Positions 33,192-41,701 of a stretch of 50,211 nt of DNA are shown piece after piece. The notes under the pieces were generated by a model that worked only from the letters and a program-made list of their open reading frames with translations, was not told where the DNA came from and searched no databases. The number at the start of each line of letters is the position of its first letter. The stretch's first letter is position 1. The stretch spans positions 1 to 50,211 of the forward strand of contig JAJZZA010000019.1 in NCBI GenBank assembly GCA_021797825.1, written 5' to 3'. This DNA comes from Bacillota bacterium. Lineage in GTDB: Bacteria; Bacillota; Sulfobacillia; Sulfobacillales; Sulfobacillaceae. Made by a program: the position numbers and the translations under genes.

Positions 33192-35109
33192 GAATCCGCC
33201 CCCCTTCTTTCCCCGCGGCGCCCCCGGCCGCAGATGCGGGTTCGCTGTATGCCGAATGGGCCGACAACGGGTCGGCATCAGGTTGATACTCAGGCACAAT
33301 GCGCTTTAAGATCGCCCTCACTTCCGGCAGCGGAGCCTCCGCCACCCGGCTGATCAGTTGATCAATGGCGGGCAGCATGCGTTCCGGTTCCACCGGCTGT
33401 TCGATATGAATAAAGATGCGCTCGTGACGGGTGGCTCGGGTCTTATCTTCCGCCGTCAGCAGTTCCTCATAGAGTTTTTCCCCGGGACGGATCCCGGTAA
33501 ACACAATATCAATATCGACGCCGGGGCGCAAACCCGACAACCGCACCAGATTGGTGGCCAAATCCAGGATGCGGATCGGTTCGCCCATATCCAGCACAAA
33601 GGTCTCGCCGCCTTGTCCCATGGCGCCGGCTTGAATCACCAGCTGCGACGCCTCCGTCACGGTCATGAAATAGCGAACCATGTCTGGATGGGTCACGGTA
33701 ACCGGGCCGCCTTGCGCAATTTGTTGCTGAAAAATGGGGACCACACTGCCGCGCGAGCCCAACACATTGCCAAAACGCACGGTCACAAACCGCGTGGTCG
33801 AATATTGGGCGAAGACCCGAACGACAATTTCTCCAATGCGTTTGGTGGCCCCATAGATGCTGGTCGGATTGACCGCCTTGTCGGTGGAGATAAAGACAAA
33901 CTTATCCACATGAAATTGATGGGCCACTTCCGCCAGTTGCCACAATGCGCCCACATTGTTGGCCACCGCCTCGTCGGGTTGCAGTTCCATCAGCGGCACG
34001 TGCTTATGCGCCGCGGCATGAAACACCACCTGCGGACGCCATTCTTCAAACACCCGCACCATGCGCGCCCGATCCCGCAGGTCAGCCACCACCGGCACCA
34101 CCGGCACGTTCGGGAACTGCTGCGTGAGGTCCCGATGTACATCGAAGATGGACGTCTCATCCATCCCCATCACCAAGAGCCGCGAGGGCGCAAACGGCGC
34201 GACCTGCCTGGCCAGTTCCGCACCAATCGTCCCCCCCGCCCCGGTAACCAGCACCACCCGGCCGGTCAAGTATCCGGCTATCTCTCCGAGGTCGATGATG
34301 GCCGGTTCGCGTTGCAGCAAGTCTTCAATTTGCACGTCTCTAATCTGGTGCACCGAGACGGTGCCGCCGATCATTTGGTTAATCGCCGGCAGAGTTCGCA
34401 CCTTCAACCCCAGGTCGCGCGCCTCTTCAACCAAAGGCCGCAAAACGCGGCCCGACGCCGACGGCATGGCTAACAGCACCTGATCCACATTATGGGCACG
34501 GCCCACCGCCTTAAGTTGCTTGGTGGTGCCCAGCACCTTTAAGGGACCAATCTGCATCCCGATTTTCTGCATGTCGTCATCCAGAAAGCCTACCGCCAAC
34601 CCGACTTCGGGATGGCGGAGCAGTTCGTGCACCACCAGTTGCCCGGCTTTTCCGGCCCCCACGATGAGGATGCGGGCAGCGGCTCCGGCGTGCGGCACCC
34701 AGGTAAAATCATAGAACGACCGGAGCAAAAATCGCCAGCCGCCAATCAGCGCGATGGAAAACACCCAATACAACAGGTAGACCGCCCGAGAGTAATGGGC
34801 GGTCCGGGTCAGAAACAGCAGGCCTCCCAAAATTAGGGTGCTGCCGGCCATGGCCGCAATTAGCACCTGCGCGTCCCGGGATCCGGCATAGCGCCACATC
34901 CGATGGTAGAGCCGCATGCCCCAAAATAAGAGAATCGAAACCGCGGTAAAAAGGACCGCCACATGCAGATAAGGCAAAAGATACATGCGCGGAATGTGCG
35001 GCGTGTCAAACCGCAAATATAAAGCCAGATAGACCGCCGCGTTTATCAAGACGGCATCCAGCAACATGGTGATAGTCATTTTGAAATAGACCCAAAGACG
35101 TTGTGCCAT
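33172..35109 (-). CDS. CapD/WbpM-like membrane UDP-sugar 4,6-dehydratase/epimerase
   Basis: This 645-residue protein has four N-terminal membrane helices (to about residue 135), a CoA-binding-type Rossmann domain with ILIVGAGKAGQL, and a C-terminal extended SDR domain with LVTGAGGTIGAELARQ and the catalytic YxxxK in SIYGATKR. This layout is that of WbpM, CapD and related UDP-N-acetylglucosamine C4,C6-dehydratases, which begin synthesis of 4-amino-4,6-dideoxy and FucNAc-type sugars. ATG 35109 is preferred over 35115 because AAAGGA then lies 6 bases upstream. It is the first gene of the eight-gene operon and is preceded by an extended -10 promoter near 35195. Its product could feed the second aminotransferase at 26736-27893. 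Confidence 0.92.
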   Translation of the reverse strand: MAQRLWVYFKMTITMLLDAVLINAAVYLALYLRFDTPHIPRMYLLPYLHVAVLFTAVSILLFWGMRLYHRMWRYAGSRDAQVLIAAMAGSTLILGGLLFLTRTAHYSRAVYLLYWVFSIALIGGWRFLLRSFYDFTWVPHAGAAARILIVGAGKAGQLVVHELLRHPEVGLAVGFLDDDMQKIGMQIGPLKVLGTTKQLKAVGRAHNVDQVLLAMPSASGRVLRPLVEEARDLGLKVRTLPAINQMIGGTVSVHQIRDVQIEDLLQREPAIIDLGEIAGYLTGRVVLVTGAGGTIGAELARQVAPFAPSRLLVMGMDETSIFDVHRDLTQQFPNVPVVPVVADLRDRARMVRVFEEWRPQVVFHAAAHKHVPLMELQPDEAVANNVGALWQLAEVAHQFHVDKFVFISTDKAVNPTSIYGATKRIGEIVVRVFAQYSTTRFVTVRFGNVLGSRGSVVPIFQQQIAQGGPVTVTHPDMVRYFMTVTEASQLVIQAGAMGQGGETFVLDMGEPIRILDLATNLVRLSGLRPGVDIDIVFTGIRPGEKLYEELLTAEDKTRATRHERIFIHIEQPVEPERMLPAIDQLISRVAEAPLPEVRAILKRIVPEYQPDADPLSAHSAYSEPASAAGGAAGKEGGRIRVVHRS

Positions 35110-35428
35110 GAGCATTCCTTTCCGTCACCGGGTTTCCCCCGGCGACGTTTCGCCGGGCGCAGCAGGCCGCGGCCGATCTGTTTCCGGCGCCAGCATTATA
35201 CCATGTGCTGACGCCGGGCTGGTGCCTCACCGGAACAGGCTCGCGCCAGTGAACCGGACCGATGCCTGCACCCGATGAAACGCCCCGGGGCCGCCTGATG
35301 TAACCAACCCGCCGGAACATGCGTTTTACCTCGCAAAGGCGTGCGATCAACCCCATCGCGGTTGCCAAATCGAGCCATCGGACTTAAAGTGGTGTCGGTA
35401 CATCTTGCGAAAGAATTGAGGGATAAAC
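35110..35428. other. intergenic region upstream of the nucleotide-sugar operon
   Basis: This 319-bp divergent region contains the extended -10 promoter at 35195-35203 and the leader of the dehydratase gene. No further gene is supported. The part from 35215 to 35428 carries the upstream sequences of the small rightward gene, where no promoter is clear. Confidence 0.5.
35195..35203 (-). promoter_or_regulatory. extended -10 promoter of the nucleotide-sugar operon
   Basis: The minus strand reads TGGTATAAT, a perfect extended -10 element, about 86 bases upstream of the dehydratase start. No -35 box near TTGACA is visible, as is usual for extended -10 promoters. Transcription would start near 35188 and leave a leader of about 80 bases. 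Confidence 0.55.
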
Positions 35429-35710
35429 GTGGCGGAACGGCTCGAGCAGTCCACCGCAAACCCAGCGGTGGATGCCCAACGGATCCTCATCACTGTTCCC
35501 GACCCAGGTCGGCCCCGGGGCGGGGAACTCTTGGCGGTAGGCATCGCCCGCGATGCGCTGCAGCAGATTATGCTGAATGATCCCCGGCCCCCGGAGATTC
35601 TATTACCCCTGATCGCGGAACGCGCCATCCGCCGGATGCCCGTTCCCAACGGCACCGACGGACAGCGACTCATTACCGCCTATAACCTCTCGCTGGTCTG
35701 GCCAAGCTGA
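35429..35710 (+). CDS. small hypothetical protein
   Basis: This 93-residue frame starts at GTG 35429 with GAGGGA eight bases upstream. It has no membrane segment or signal peptide. The composition is ordinary for a folded soluble protein, with a core such as RILITVPDPG and QQIMLNDPRPPEILLPLIAE. No family was recognised. It ends 8 bases before the convergent ftsH stop. An antisense frame (35347-35673) is also open, so this call depends on the ribosome binding site and on protein-like composition. Confidence 0.5.
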   Translation: MAERLEQSTANPAVDAQRILITVPDPGRPRGGELLAVGIARDALQQIMLNDPRPPEILLPLIAERAIRRMPVPNGTDGQRLITAYNLSLVWPS

Positions 35711-35718
35711 CCCATCCG

Positions 35719-37512
35719 TTATGTGCTTTGCACCAGAGTCCGCAATTCGTCGGACTCTAGTGTTTCCTTTTCCATCAAGGTCAAGGCCACCCGATTCAGC
35801 GCCGCCCGGTGCTGCATCAAGAGGGTTTTTGCCCGGTCGTACTGCTCCAGCACGATGCGGCGAATGGCATGGTCGATTTTCGAAGCGACCTCGTCACTAT
35901 AGTCCCGTTGCCGCATCAAGTCCCGGCCCAAAAACACTTCCTGCCGACGTCCATAGGTCAGTGGACCCAGCTCATCGCTCATCCCAAACTCGGTAATCAT
36001 CTGCCGCACCATCCGGGTCGATTTTTCCAGATCGTCATGCGCCCCTGTCGAAATTTCCCCGAACACAATTTGCTCGGCAGCTCGCCCGCCCAGCGCCATG
36101 GCCACCCGATCCAAAATTTGCTCCTTGGTAATCCGGTAGCGATCCTCTTCCGGCACCGGCATGGTATAGCCCATCGCCATGCCGCGCGGCACAATGGTCA
36201 CCTTGTGAATCGGATCGCCATGGGTGACCAGCATGCCCACCAGGGTGTGCCCGGATTCATGAAACGCCACAATCCGCTTTTCAAAGTCGGTGATCACCCG
36301 GCTCTTTTTTTGCGGACCCGCCATGACCCGTTCGGCAGCCTCCACAAAGTCATTCATGCCAATTTTCTTTTGTCGCCCGCGCGCCGCCAACAGGGCCGCT
36401 TCATTGGCCAAATTGGCGAGGTCGGCGCCGGTGAACCCGGGTGTCCGCTTGGCAATCACGTCAAGCGCCACATCCTCGGCGACGGGTTTGTTCTGGGTAT
36501 GCACCTTAAGGATTTGCAACCGGCCCTTTAAGTCCGGGGGATGGATCACGATCTGGCGGTCAAACCGCCCCGGCCGCAGAAGAGCCGGATCGAGGACATC
36601 CGGACGGTTGGTGGCCGCCATGAGGATAATCCCTTCATTCACCCCAAATCCATCCATTTCAACCAGCAGCTGGTTCAGCGTCTGCTCGCGCTCGTCGTTG
36701 CCGCCCCCGTAGCCCGCGCCCCGCATCCGGCCCACCGCGTCCAGCTCGTCGACAAACACGATGCAGGGCGCGTTCTTTTTGGCCTGGTCGAAAAGATCGC
36801 GGACCCGCGACGCGCCCACCCCCACAAACATTTCCACGAAAGCCGAGCCGCTCTCGGAAAAGAACGGCACGCCGGCCTCGCCGGCCACGGCCCGCGCCAA
36901 CAACGTCTTGCCGGTACCGGGAGGACCAAACAACAAGATGCCCTTGGGGATTCTGGCCCCCATATCCAGATAGCGTTTGGGGTTTTTTAGAAAATCGACA
37001 ACTTCCTCGAGTTCCTGTTTCTCCTCTTCAACCCCCGCCACATCCGCAAATGTCACCCGTTGCTGGGTATCCGGCACCATTCGCGCCTGGCTCCGCCCAA
37101 ACGACATCATGCGGTTGCCGCCTTGTCCCTGCCGAATGAAAAAGTATACCAGCCCGACGACAAACAAAACCGGCAAAAAATCACCCAACAGCGTCAACCA
37201 GATCCCCGTCCCCGGCGGCTTGACGATAGTCACCGCGGTCCCCGTTTTGTTAAGGGCGATGCCGAGGTTGTTGGTGTCGCCCGGCGGGTAGACCGAAACA
37301 TATTGGTGTCCTTGCCGATTGGTCCACTTGACTTCATGGGTGCCTGGGTCCACGGTGGCCGTGGCCACCTGCCCGGCATTGGCCGTGACGATCAAAGAAC
37401 TGTACGGCGTTTGGCTCGCGGTCTGGCTCGGGGTGTTGAGGAAGTCCATCAACAACGACAAAAACAGCACCACAAACACGATCATCAGGACTCCGCGCAA
37501 CCACCTCTGCAA
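35719..37512 (-). CDS. ftsH: ATP-dependent zinc metalloprotease FtsH
   Basis: This 597-residue membrane-anchored AAA+ protease degrades misfolded membrane proteins and short-lived regulators. Two membrane helices (about 5-23 and 106-126) flank a small extracellular domain. The AAA module has Walker A GPPGTGKT (196-203), Walker [12 protein letters not shown] (251-261), the pore loop FVEMFVGVG (225-233) and the second-region-of-homology arginines in [10 protein letters not shown]. The peptidase zinc motif is HESGH (418-422), and an Asp downstream in [10 protein letters not shown] supplies the third ligand. It starts at TTG 37512 after GGGAGG. The length is close to usual for the family. tilS and hpt, its common neighbours, are absent here. 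Confidence 0.97.
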   Translation of the reverse strand: MQRWLRGVLMIVFVVLFLSLLMDFLNTPSQTASQTPYSSLIVTANAGQVATATVDPGTHEVKWTNRQGHQYVSVYPPGDTNNLGIALNKTGTAVTIVKPPGTGIWLTLLGDFLPVLFVVGLVYFFIRQGQGGNRMMSFGRSQARMVPDTQQRVTFADVAGVEEEKQELEEVVDFLKNPKRYLDMGARIPKGILLFGPPGTGKTLLARAVAGEAGVPFFSESGSAFVEMFVGVGASRVRDLFDQAKKNAPCIVFVDELDAVGRMRGAGYGGGNDEREQTLNQLLVEMDGFGVNEGIILMAATNRPDVLDPALLRPGRFDRQIVIHPPDLKGRLQILKVHTQNKPVAEDVALDVIAKRTPGFTGADLANLANEAALLAARGRQKKIGMNDFVEAAERVMAGPQKKSRVITDFEKRIVAFHESGHTLVGMLVTHGDPIHKVTIVPRGMAMGYTMPVPEEDRYRITKEQILDRVAMALGGRAAEQIVFGEISTGAHDDLEKSTRMVRQMITEFGMSDELGPLTYGRRQEVFLGRDLMRQRDYSDEVASKIDHAIRRIVLEQYDRAKTLLMQHRAALNRVALTLMEKETLESDELRTLVQST

Positions 37513-37690
37513 TTCGACCGCCTCCCGCCCCGCAGGGATTGGTGCCGCCGTCCGTCGGGCGGCCTCCTCCCCTTATAATACGTTATCCGCTATTGGGGGC
37601 ATACTACCATCAAAACCGGTTGGGCTCAACACTACGGCGCACAATACCGCCCAACCGGGCCGGATCGGCGATTTGCGAGGGGGGATCACC

Positions 37691-38194
37691 GTGACCGTCA
37701 CCCAACGCGGAGCCTGGTCGATGCTGTTTGCCGCATGGATCGAGGCGAGCCTCCTGCTTCGACACGCCCACCCCTTGGACGGCGCGTTGGGCCCAAATCT
37801 CGCTGCCGGACTGATCCTGTTACCGTCCACGCTCGTCGCGCTGGCCGCCAGGATGCGAAATTTTGCCGCCGCTCTGCTGACCATGGTTGTCTCCGCCACG
37901 GAAGCGTGCGCCGACTGGGTGTGGTCGCGCCCGGCCCCCAGCACCGAGTTCCGGATTCTGGTCGGGTTTGCCGTGGTGCCAATTGCGGCCCGCGCGGCCC
38001 AAAGCTGCCATAGCCCGCAACAGGGACTGCGGGGAGCGCTAGGCGTCTTGGGTGCCGCCGTCCTGCTGCTGGTGGTCTTTGCCGGCCCGCTTGCCATGCT
38101 GGCCGGGTCCGTTGCCGCGGTGTGGGGCGGGTTTGGGCTTAGCCGCCGTTTAGCCATCCGAGGTAAAGCTGGAACAGCGCCTCGACGTCCGTGA
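37691..38194 (+). CDS. small hypothetical membrane protein
   Basis: This 167-residue protein starts at GTG 37691 directly after GAGGGGGGATCACC. Four hydrophobic segments are visible, around 33-55, 58-75, 88-105 and 117-150, with a basic C-terminal tail. No family was recognised. It is divergent from ftsH and its 3' end overlaps the convergent lytic transglycosylase gene by 56 bases, unusually long even for this window. An antisense frame across the same DNA (37573-38442) lacks a start site and is Arg/Pro-rich, so the plus-strand reading is preferred. Confidence 0.6.
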   Translation: MTVTQRGAWSMLFAAWIEASLLLRHAHPLDGALGPNLAAGLILLPSTLVALAARMRNFAAALLTMVVSATEACADWVWSRPAPSTEFRILVGFAVVPIAARAAQSCHSPQQGLRGALGVLGAAVLLLVVFAGPLAMLAGSVAAVWGGFGLSRRLAIRGKAGTAPRRP

Positions 38195-39536
38195 CGTAAA
38201 GCTGGGTTTGCCCGGGCAAGCCCGCCTGAATGGCGGGATAACTGGATGAGCCGGCTTGCTGGATAAGGTAGTCGACGGTGCCAGGACCGGCATTGTAGGC
38301 GGCCAAGGTCAACTGCGTGTTGCCGCCGTAGGTCCCCAAGAGATAGTGCAGGTAGTAGCTCCCGAGCAACACGTTTTCCTGGGGATTGGTCAGTTCTCCC
38401 AACACGGTTTGCGGATTCTGCCCGAGTTGTTGGGCCAGCCACTGGGCCGTGCCCGGCTCAATCTGCATGAGGCCGATGGCGCCGGTTACGCTCTGGGCGC
38501 TGGCGTTTCCCCCGGACTCCTGGGTAATCACGGCAATAATCAGCGCAGGCGACAACCCATACTGTTGGGCGATGGGTTGAACCAAGGGCAGCATAGCGGT
38601 GAACAGGGCATGCCGTGACAACGTGCCCTGATTGAATTGTCCCAACAACGCCTGGATTTGGCTGACAATGCCGGCAATCCGCGACTGCAAGGCCGCCATG
38701 TCGGAGGCCAGCGCCGCGCGTTGCGACTGCAGCGCGCTCATCAACGCCTGGTGCTGCGCCACCCCCGCCGCCGCTTGCTGACGGGCGGCCACGGCCTGAT
38801 TCTCCAGCGCCACCGCCTGTGCCTTTTCCCGGGCCAGCAGCGCGTTCCCCGACTGCAGCACCGCTTGATGCTGCAGGATCGACTGCTTGGCCTCTTGCAG
38901 GAATACGGTTTCGGTCTTTAAGCGGGCTTGGGCGGCCGCCTCCACCAGCTGTTCGTGCTTAATCACCTGGACTTCATGGGCCGCTTCCCCCGCAATTTGA
39001 CCCAACAGGTCGAGCCGGCTTAAGAAATCGGTAAAGGAATGGGCTCCCAGCACCACGTCGATATACCCCACCGAACCATGTTCCTCAATCAGCTGCAATT
39101 GTCCCGACAATAATTGGGCGTGGTACAAAAGACTGGTGTGAATGGCGGCCAGCCGCTGGGTTGTCGCTTGATAATGGGCCTGGGTCGAGACCAGTTGCTG
39201 CTGGGTGGAGGTCAATTGGGCCTGGGCCTGCGCGATGAGCCCCTGCGTCACGGCGATATTGTGGTTCACCGCAGCAATCTGCTGGCTTACCGTGCCGATC
39301 TGCTGGTTGGCCGCCGCCATCTGCTGGTTGAGCGCCGCAATTTCTCCGAGCGTGGCCGAAATCGTCTGTTGGGTTTTCTTGTAGGCGGCCTGCTCGCTGG
39401 CCAGTTGGGCCTGCGCCTGCGCTTCTTGCTGCTGCAATTGCTGCAGGGTGGCGGCCTCCGTCACCGGCCCCACAGCCAATACCACAGCGATTGCCGCCGC
39501 CAATCCCAAACGGGTATTACGCCCAAACAATGCCAT
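38139..39536 (-). CDS. secreted lytic transglycosylase (SLT domain) with long coiled-coil N-terminal region
   Basis: This 465-residue exported protein has a signal peptide (about 1-28, cleavage near TEA-AT). A long Gln/Ala-rich coiled coil (30-300) follows, resembling the PcsB/CwlO-type regulatory helices of Gram-positive wall hydrolases. The C-terminal SLT domain (about 318-445) has the catalytic E340 in ITQESGGN, then GLMQIEPGTA and LAAYNAGPGTV. It would cleave the glycan strand of peptidoglycan between MurNAc and GlcNAc, leaving anhydro ends. Coiled coils in such proteins are often contacted by FtsEX, but no ftsEX gene is present here. A G-run lies just before the ATG, so a TTG two codons later is an alternative start. 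Confidence 0.92.
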   Translation of the reverse strand: MALFGRNTRLGLAAAIAVVLAVGPVTEAATLQQLQQQEAQAQAQLASEQAAYKKTQQTISATLGEIAALNQQMAAANQQIGTVSQQIAAVNHNIAVTQGLIAQAQAQLTSTQQQLVSTQAHYQATTQRLAAIHTSLLYHAQLLSGQLQLIEEHGSVGYIDVVLGAHSFTDFLSRLDLLGQIAGEAAHEVQVIKHEQLVEAAAQARLKTETVFLQEAKQSILQHQAVLQSGNALLAREKAQAVALENQAVAARQQAAAGVAQHQALMSALQSQRAALASDMAALQSRIAGIVSQIQALLGQFNQGTLSRHALFTAMLPLVQPIAQQYGLSPALIIAVITQESGGNASAQSVTGAIGLMQIEPGTAQWLAQQLGQNPQTVLGELTNPQENVLLGSYYLHYLLGTYGGNTQLTLAAYNAGPGTVDYLIQQAGSSSYPAIQAGLPGQTQLYVTDVEALFQLYLGWLNGG

Positions 39537-39853
39537 TCCCCCCGCCGTGATTCGAGCGATTCTGGCAAAAGGATCGGGGCCCCCCGACGTCGGGCATCCA
39601 TCCTTCGGTCAGATTCTCGCAAAAAATGCTATTCGCGACGGAGGACAAGTTTTCCTGCAACGGCCTGACATTTTTCATCCGAATGCCGGCCGCCCGACAC
39701 CCGGCGGGGGCGGCCGACCGCTCCGGCCACGAGCGATTGGTCATAAACGGTGGGGGCGTGCGTACACTGGGAGGGAGTGGCCGAGGCCGGACGGGGTCCC
39801 CGCGGCGATTGGCGGCATGCGCGCGAGCCACTACCGGAAAGGAGGCCCATGCC

Positions 39854-40333
39854 ATGGCGGGGGCTTGGCGTCAGGTGACGGTCTCCGGCGTTGCGGCCAC
39901 GATCCTGTCCGGCCTGGTGCTGCAGGTCGCCGCGATGGCCGGTTTGCCGGCCCCCAATCTCGCGCTGTGGGCCGGCACGTTGATCACATTGCATTTGGGC
40001 ACGGCCACGGCCGTCGGCTACGTTCTGGAATTGCTGGCGGGGGTAGGGCTCGCCAGGCTTTATCTCGCCCTGATCCGGCATCGGCGGCGATCGACGGTGC
40101 TGCGGGGAATGGCATATGGTCTGTTGCTGTGGGCGTTGGTGATGACAATCGGTCTGCCCCTGTTTGGCCGGGTTAGCCCGCTGGTCGGCAACGGCCTCCT
40201 ATTGGATCCCGGATTCTTTTCCCTGCAGTTCGGGCCTTCCGCCCCCGTCATTTGGCTCGTGACCCTCGAAATGTTCGGCGCGTCGCTTGGTTTACTGATG
40301 GGGGACGCCATCACACGTTGGCCTCCCGGTTAG
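39854..40333 (+). CDS. hypothetical four-helix membrane protein
   Basis: This 159-residue protein begins at ATG 39854 after AAAGGAGG at 9-base spacing. About four hydrophobic helices are visible (around 10-30, 38-66, 86-106, 130-150), with a short basic loop HRRRS between the second and third. Conserved-looking glycines and LWALVMTIGLPLFG suggest a helical bundle of unknown function. No family was recognised with certainty. It ends with a four-base overlap against the convergent lspA-like gene. Confidence 0.7.
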   Translation: MAGAWRQVTVSGVAATILSGLVLQVAAMAGLPAPNLALWAGTLITLHLGTATAVGYVLELLAGVGLARLYLALIRHRRRSTVLRGMAYGLLLWALVMTIGLPLFGRVSPLVGNGLLLDPGFFSLQFGPSAPVIWLVTLEMFGASLGLLMGDAITRWPPG

Positions 40334-40758
40334 CGGGCGGGACCGGCGGGCGGAATCACCCCGGCCCGCCGACGCCGCCAGACAGCGTCAACCACAATCC
40401 ACACCACGCCGAGCCGGATCAAGACATCGGCCAAGTTGAATACGTAAGGATACGGGGGGACCCGCCAGTAGTCGATCACCCCAGGGAAGAACAGCCGGTC
40501 GAAGCCGTTGGCCAGACCGCCCGCCGCCACCAACACGGCGGCTTCGCGCCGCACCGGACCTCGCATCGTCAGCCACACCACGACCAGCAGACCACCAAAA
40601 TCCACGGCCGCCGCCAGAACCGGCGCCGAGGCCAGCATCCCGAAACCCACGCCCCGGTTGACCACCAGCACATGCAGCCCGATCCCTTTAACGGCCAGCA
40701 AGGTCAGCAAGAGAGAGGCGCCAAACGCGGGGCCCCCCACCGCCAGCAATTTAGCCAC
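40330..40758 (-). CDS. lspA: divergent signal peptidase II (LspA family)
   Basis: This protein of about 142 residues has four hydrophobic segments and the two catalytic aspartates of prolipoprotein signal peptidase, in NGFDRL and FNLADV, along with VVNRGVGFGM for the conserved Asn-Gly box. It cleaves the signal peptide of prolipoproteins after lipid attachment. The first helix lacks the usual LDQxTK motif, so it is a divergent member. GGAGGAG lies 10 bases before GTG 40758, whereas ATG 40779 has a weaker site, so GTG is preferred. It overlaps the upstream GHMP kinase gene by 8 bases and shares its operon with a lipoprotein gene. Confidence 0.85.
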   Translation of the reverse strand: MAKLLAVGGPAFGASLLLTLLAVKGIGLHVLVVNRGVGFGMLASAPVLAAAVDFGGLLVVVWLTMRGPVRREAAVLVAAGGLANGFDRLFFPGVIDYWRVPPYPYVFNLADVLIRLGVVWIVVDAVWRRRRAGVIPPAGPAR

Positions 40759-41701
40759 TGTAAAACGTCTCCTCCGCATTGGATTCCAGGCTCTCCGAAA
40801 ATACGCCCCCCACCGGAATCGAAGCCGACCAGGTCCAAAACCGGTTGATCGGCCCCCGGTTCAGTCCCGCCAGTAGCGTTTCGGCCCGGCGCACGACCCC
40901 GTTGGCGGCGGCCTCCGGGCTAAACAAAAATCCGCGGGCGGTTCCGCTGTGGGCAATCACCACACCCCATTTTTCGCGGTCTGCGATGGTCAGCACGTCG
41001 GCCAGCAAGCCGTCTGCGGGCGAACGCTCGAGTTCCACGTCGGCCGAGATCCGGCCCGCCCGGCCGATGCCCTCGCAATCGCCCGCTGCCGCCGCCATCC
41101 GCAGGTGGGCAATCGCCTCCATCAACCGTCGTTGTTGCGAAACGGTGTAGGGGGCCCGGACTTGATGGTGGGCCACCGTGTTGACCCGTCCCGGTCCCAA
41201 AATCCCCACAATCAGGGCGCGGGGGGCAGGCCCCAGTTTTTCCAAGAGACGCCCCCGCATCACGTCGAAGGCCACAATGCCGGGATACATCACCCCGTCG
41301 GACGGCTCAATCCGGGCCGCCATATCCGCCATCTGGGCGGGCGTGAGCCGCGCGCCATACGCCGCCGCCACCGCCCGCATCGCCGCCACCACATCCGCCG
41401 AACTCGATGCCAGTCCTTTGCCCAGCGGCAATACCGAGGAGAGGGCGAGCGCTCCGCCGGGACGGCCCAGCGCCCGGCACGCCAATTCCGCCGCCAACCG
41501 CGCCTTATGCCGGTAGGCCGGGAACACCTCAACCCGCGGTCCCGCTCCGGGAACAAAGCGAGCCCGGGCACCCCACCTGATGGGGAGGGTGACCAAAAAC
41601 GGAACCTGCAGCCACTCTCCTTGAATGAGTTCCCCAAACGTCCCCGGGGCGTACCCCCAGCCTCCCGCGATCCGCGGGTGGGCATTCACGCCCAGCGTCA
41701 T
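40751..41701 (-). CDS. GHMP kinase, PduX-like (L-threonine kinase type)
   Basis: This 316-residue small-molecule kinase has the GHMP phosphate-binding loop LPLGKGLASSSAD (91-103) and the N-terminal PGTFGELIQG (19-28), the mark of the PduX/L-threonine kinase subgroup, which makes threonine phosphate for the aminopropanol linker of cobalamin. The C-terminal motif WGVVIAHSGTARGFLF corresponds to the third GHMP motif. No other cobalamin gene lies in the window, so a different alcohol substrate is possible. The ATG overlaps the lipoprotein stop as ATGA. It lies between a lipoprotein gene and lspA, an unusual neighbourhood for a cobalamin enzyme. Confidence 0.85.
   Translation of the reverse strand: MTLGVNAHPRIAGGWGYAPGTFGELIQGEWLQVPFLVTLPIRWGARARFVPGAGPRVEVFPAYRHKARLAAELACRALGRPGGALALSSVLPLGKGLASSSADVVAAMRAVAAAYGARLTPAQMADMAARIEPSDGVMYPGIVAFDVMRGRLLEKLGPAPRALIVGILGPGRVNTVAHHQVRAPYTVSQQRRLMEAIAHLRMAAAAGDCEGIGRAGRISADVELERSPADGLLADVLTIADREKWGVVIAHSGTARGFLFSPEAAANGVVRRAETLLAGLNRGPINRFWTWSASIPVGGVFSESLESNAEETFYSG

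Noticed and set aside
33358-34473. 371-residue plus-strand frame
   Set aside because: It is antisense to the dehydratase domain of the WbpM-like protein and shows only shadow composition.
37573-38442. 289-residue minus-strand frame upstream of ftsH
   Set aside because: It is Arg/Pro-rich, runs through the end of the lytic transglycosylase gene in another frame and lacks a ribosome binding site. The plus-strand membrane protein is better supported.
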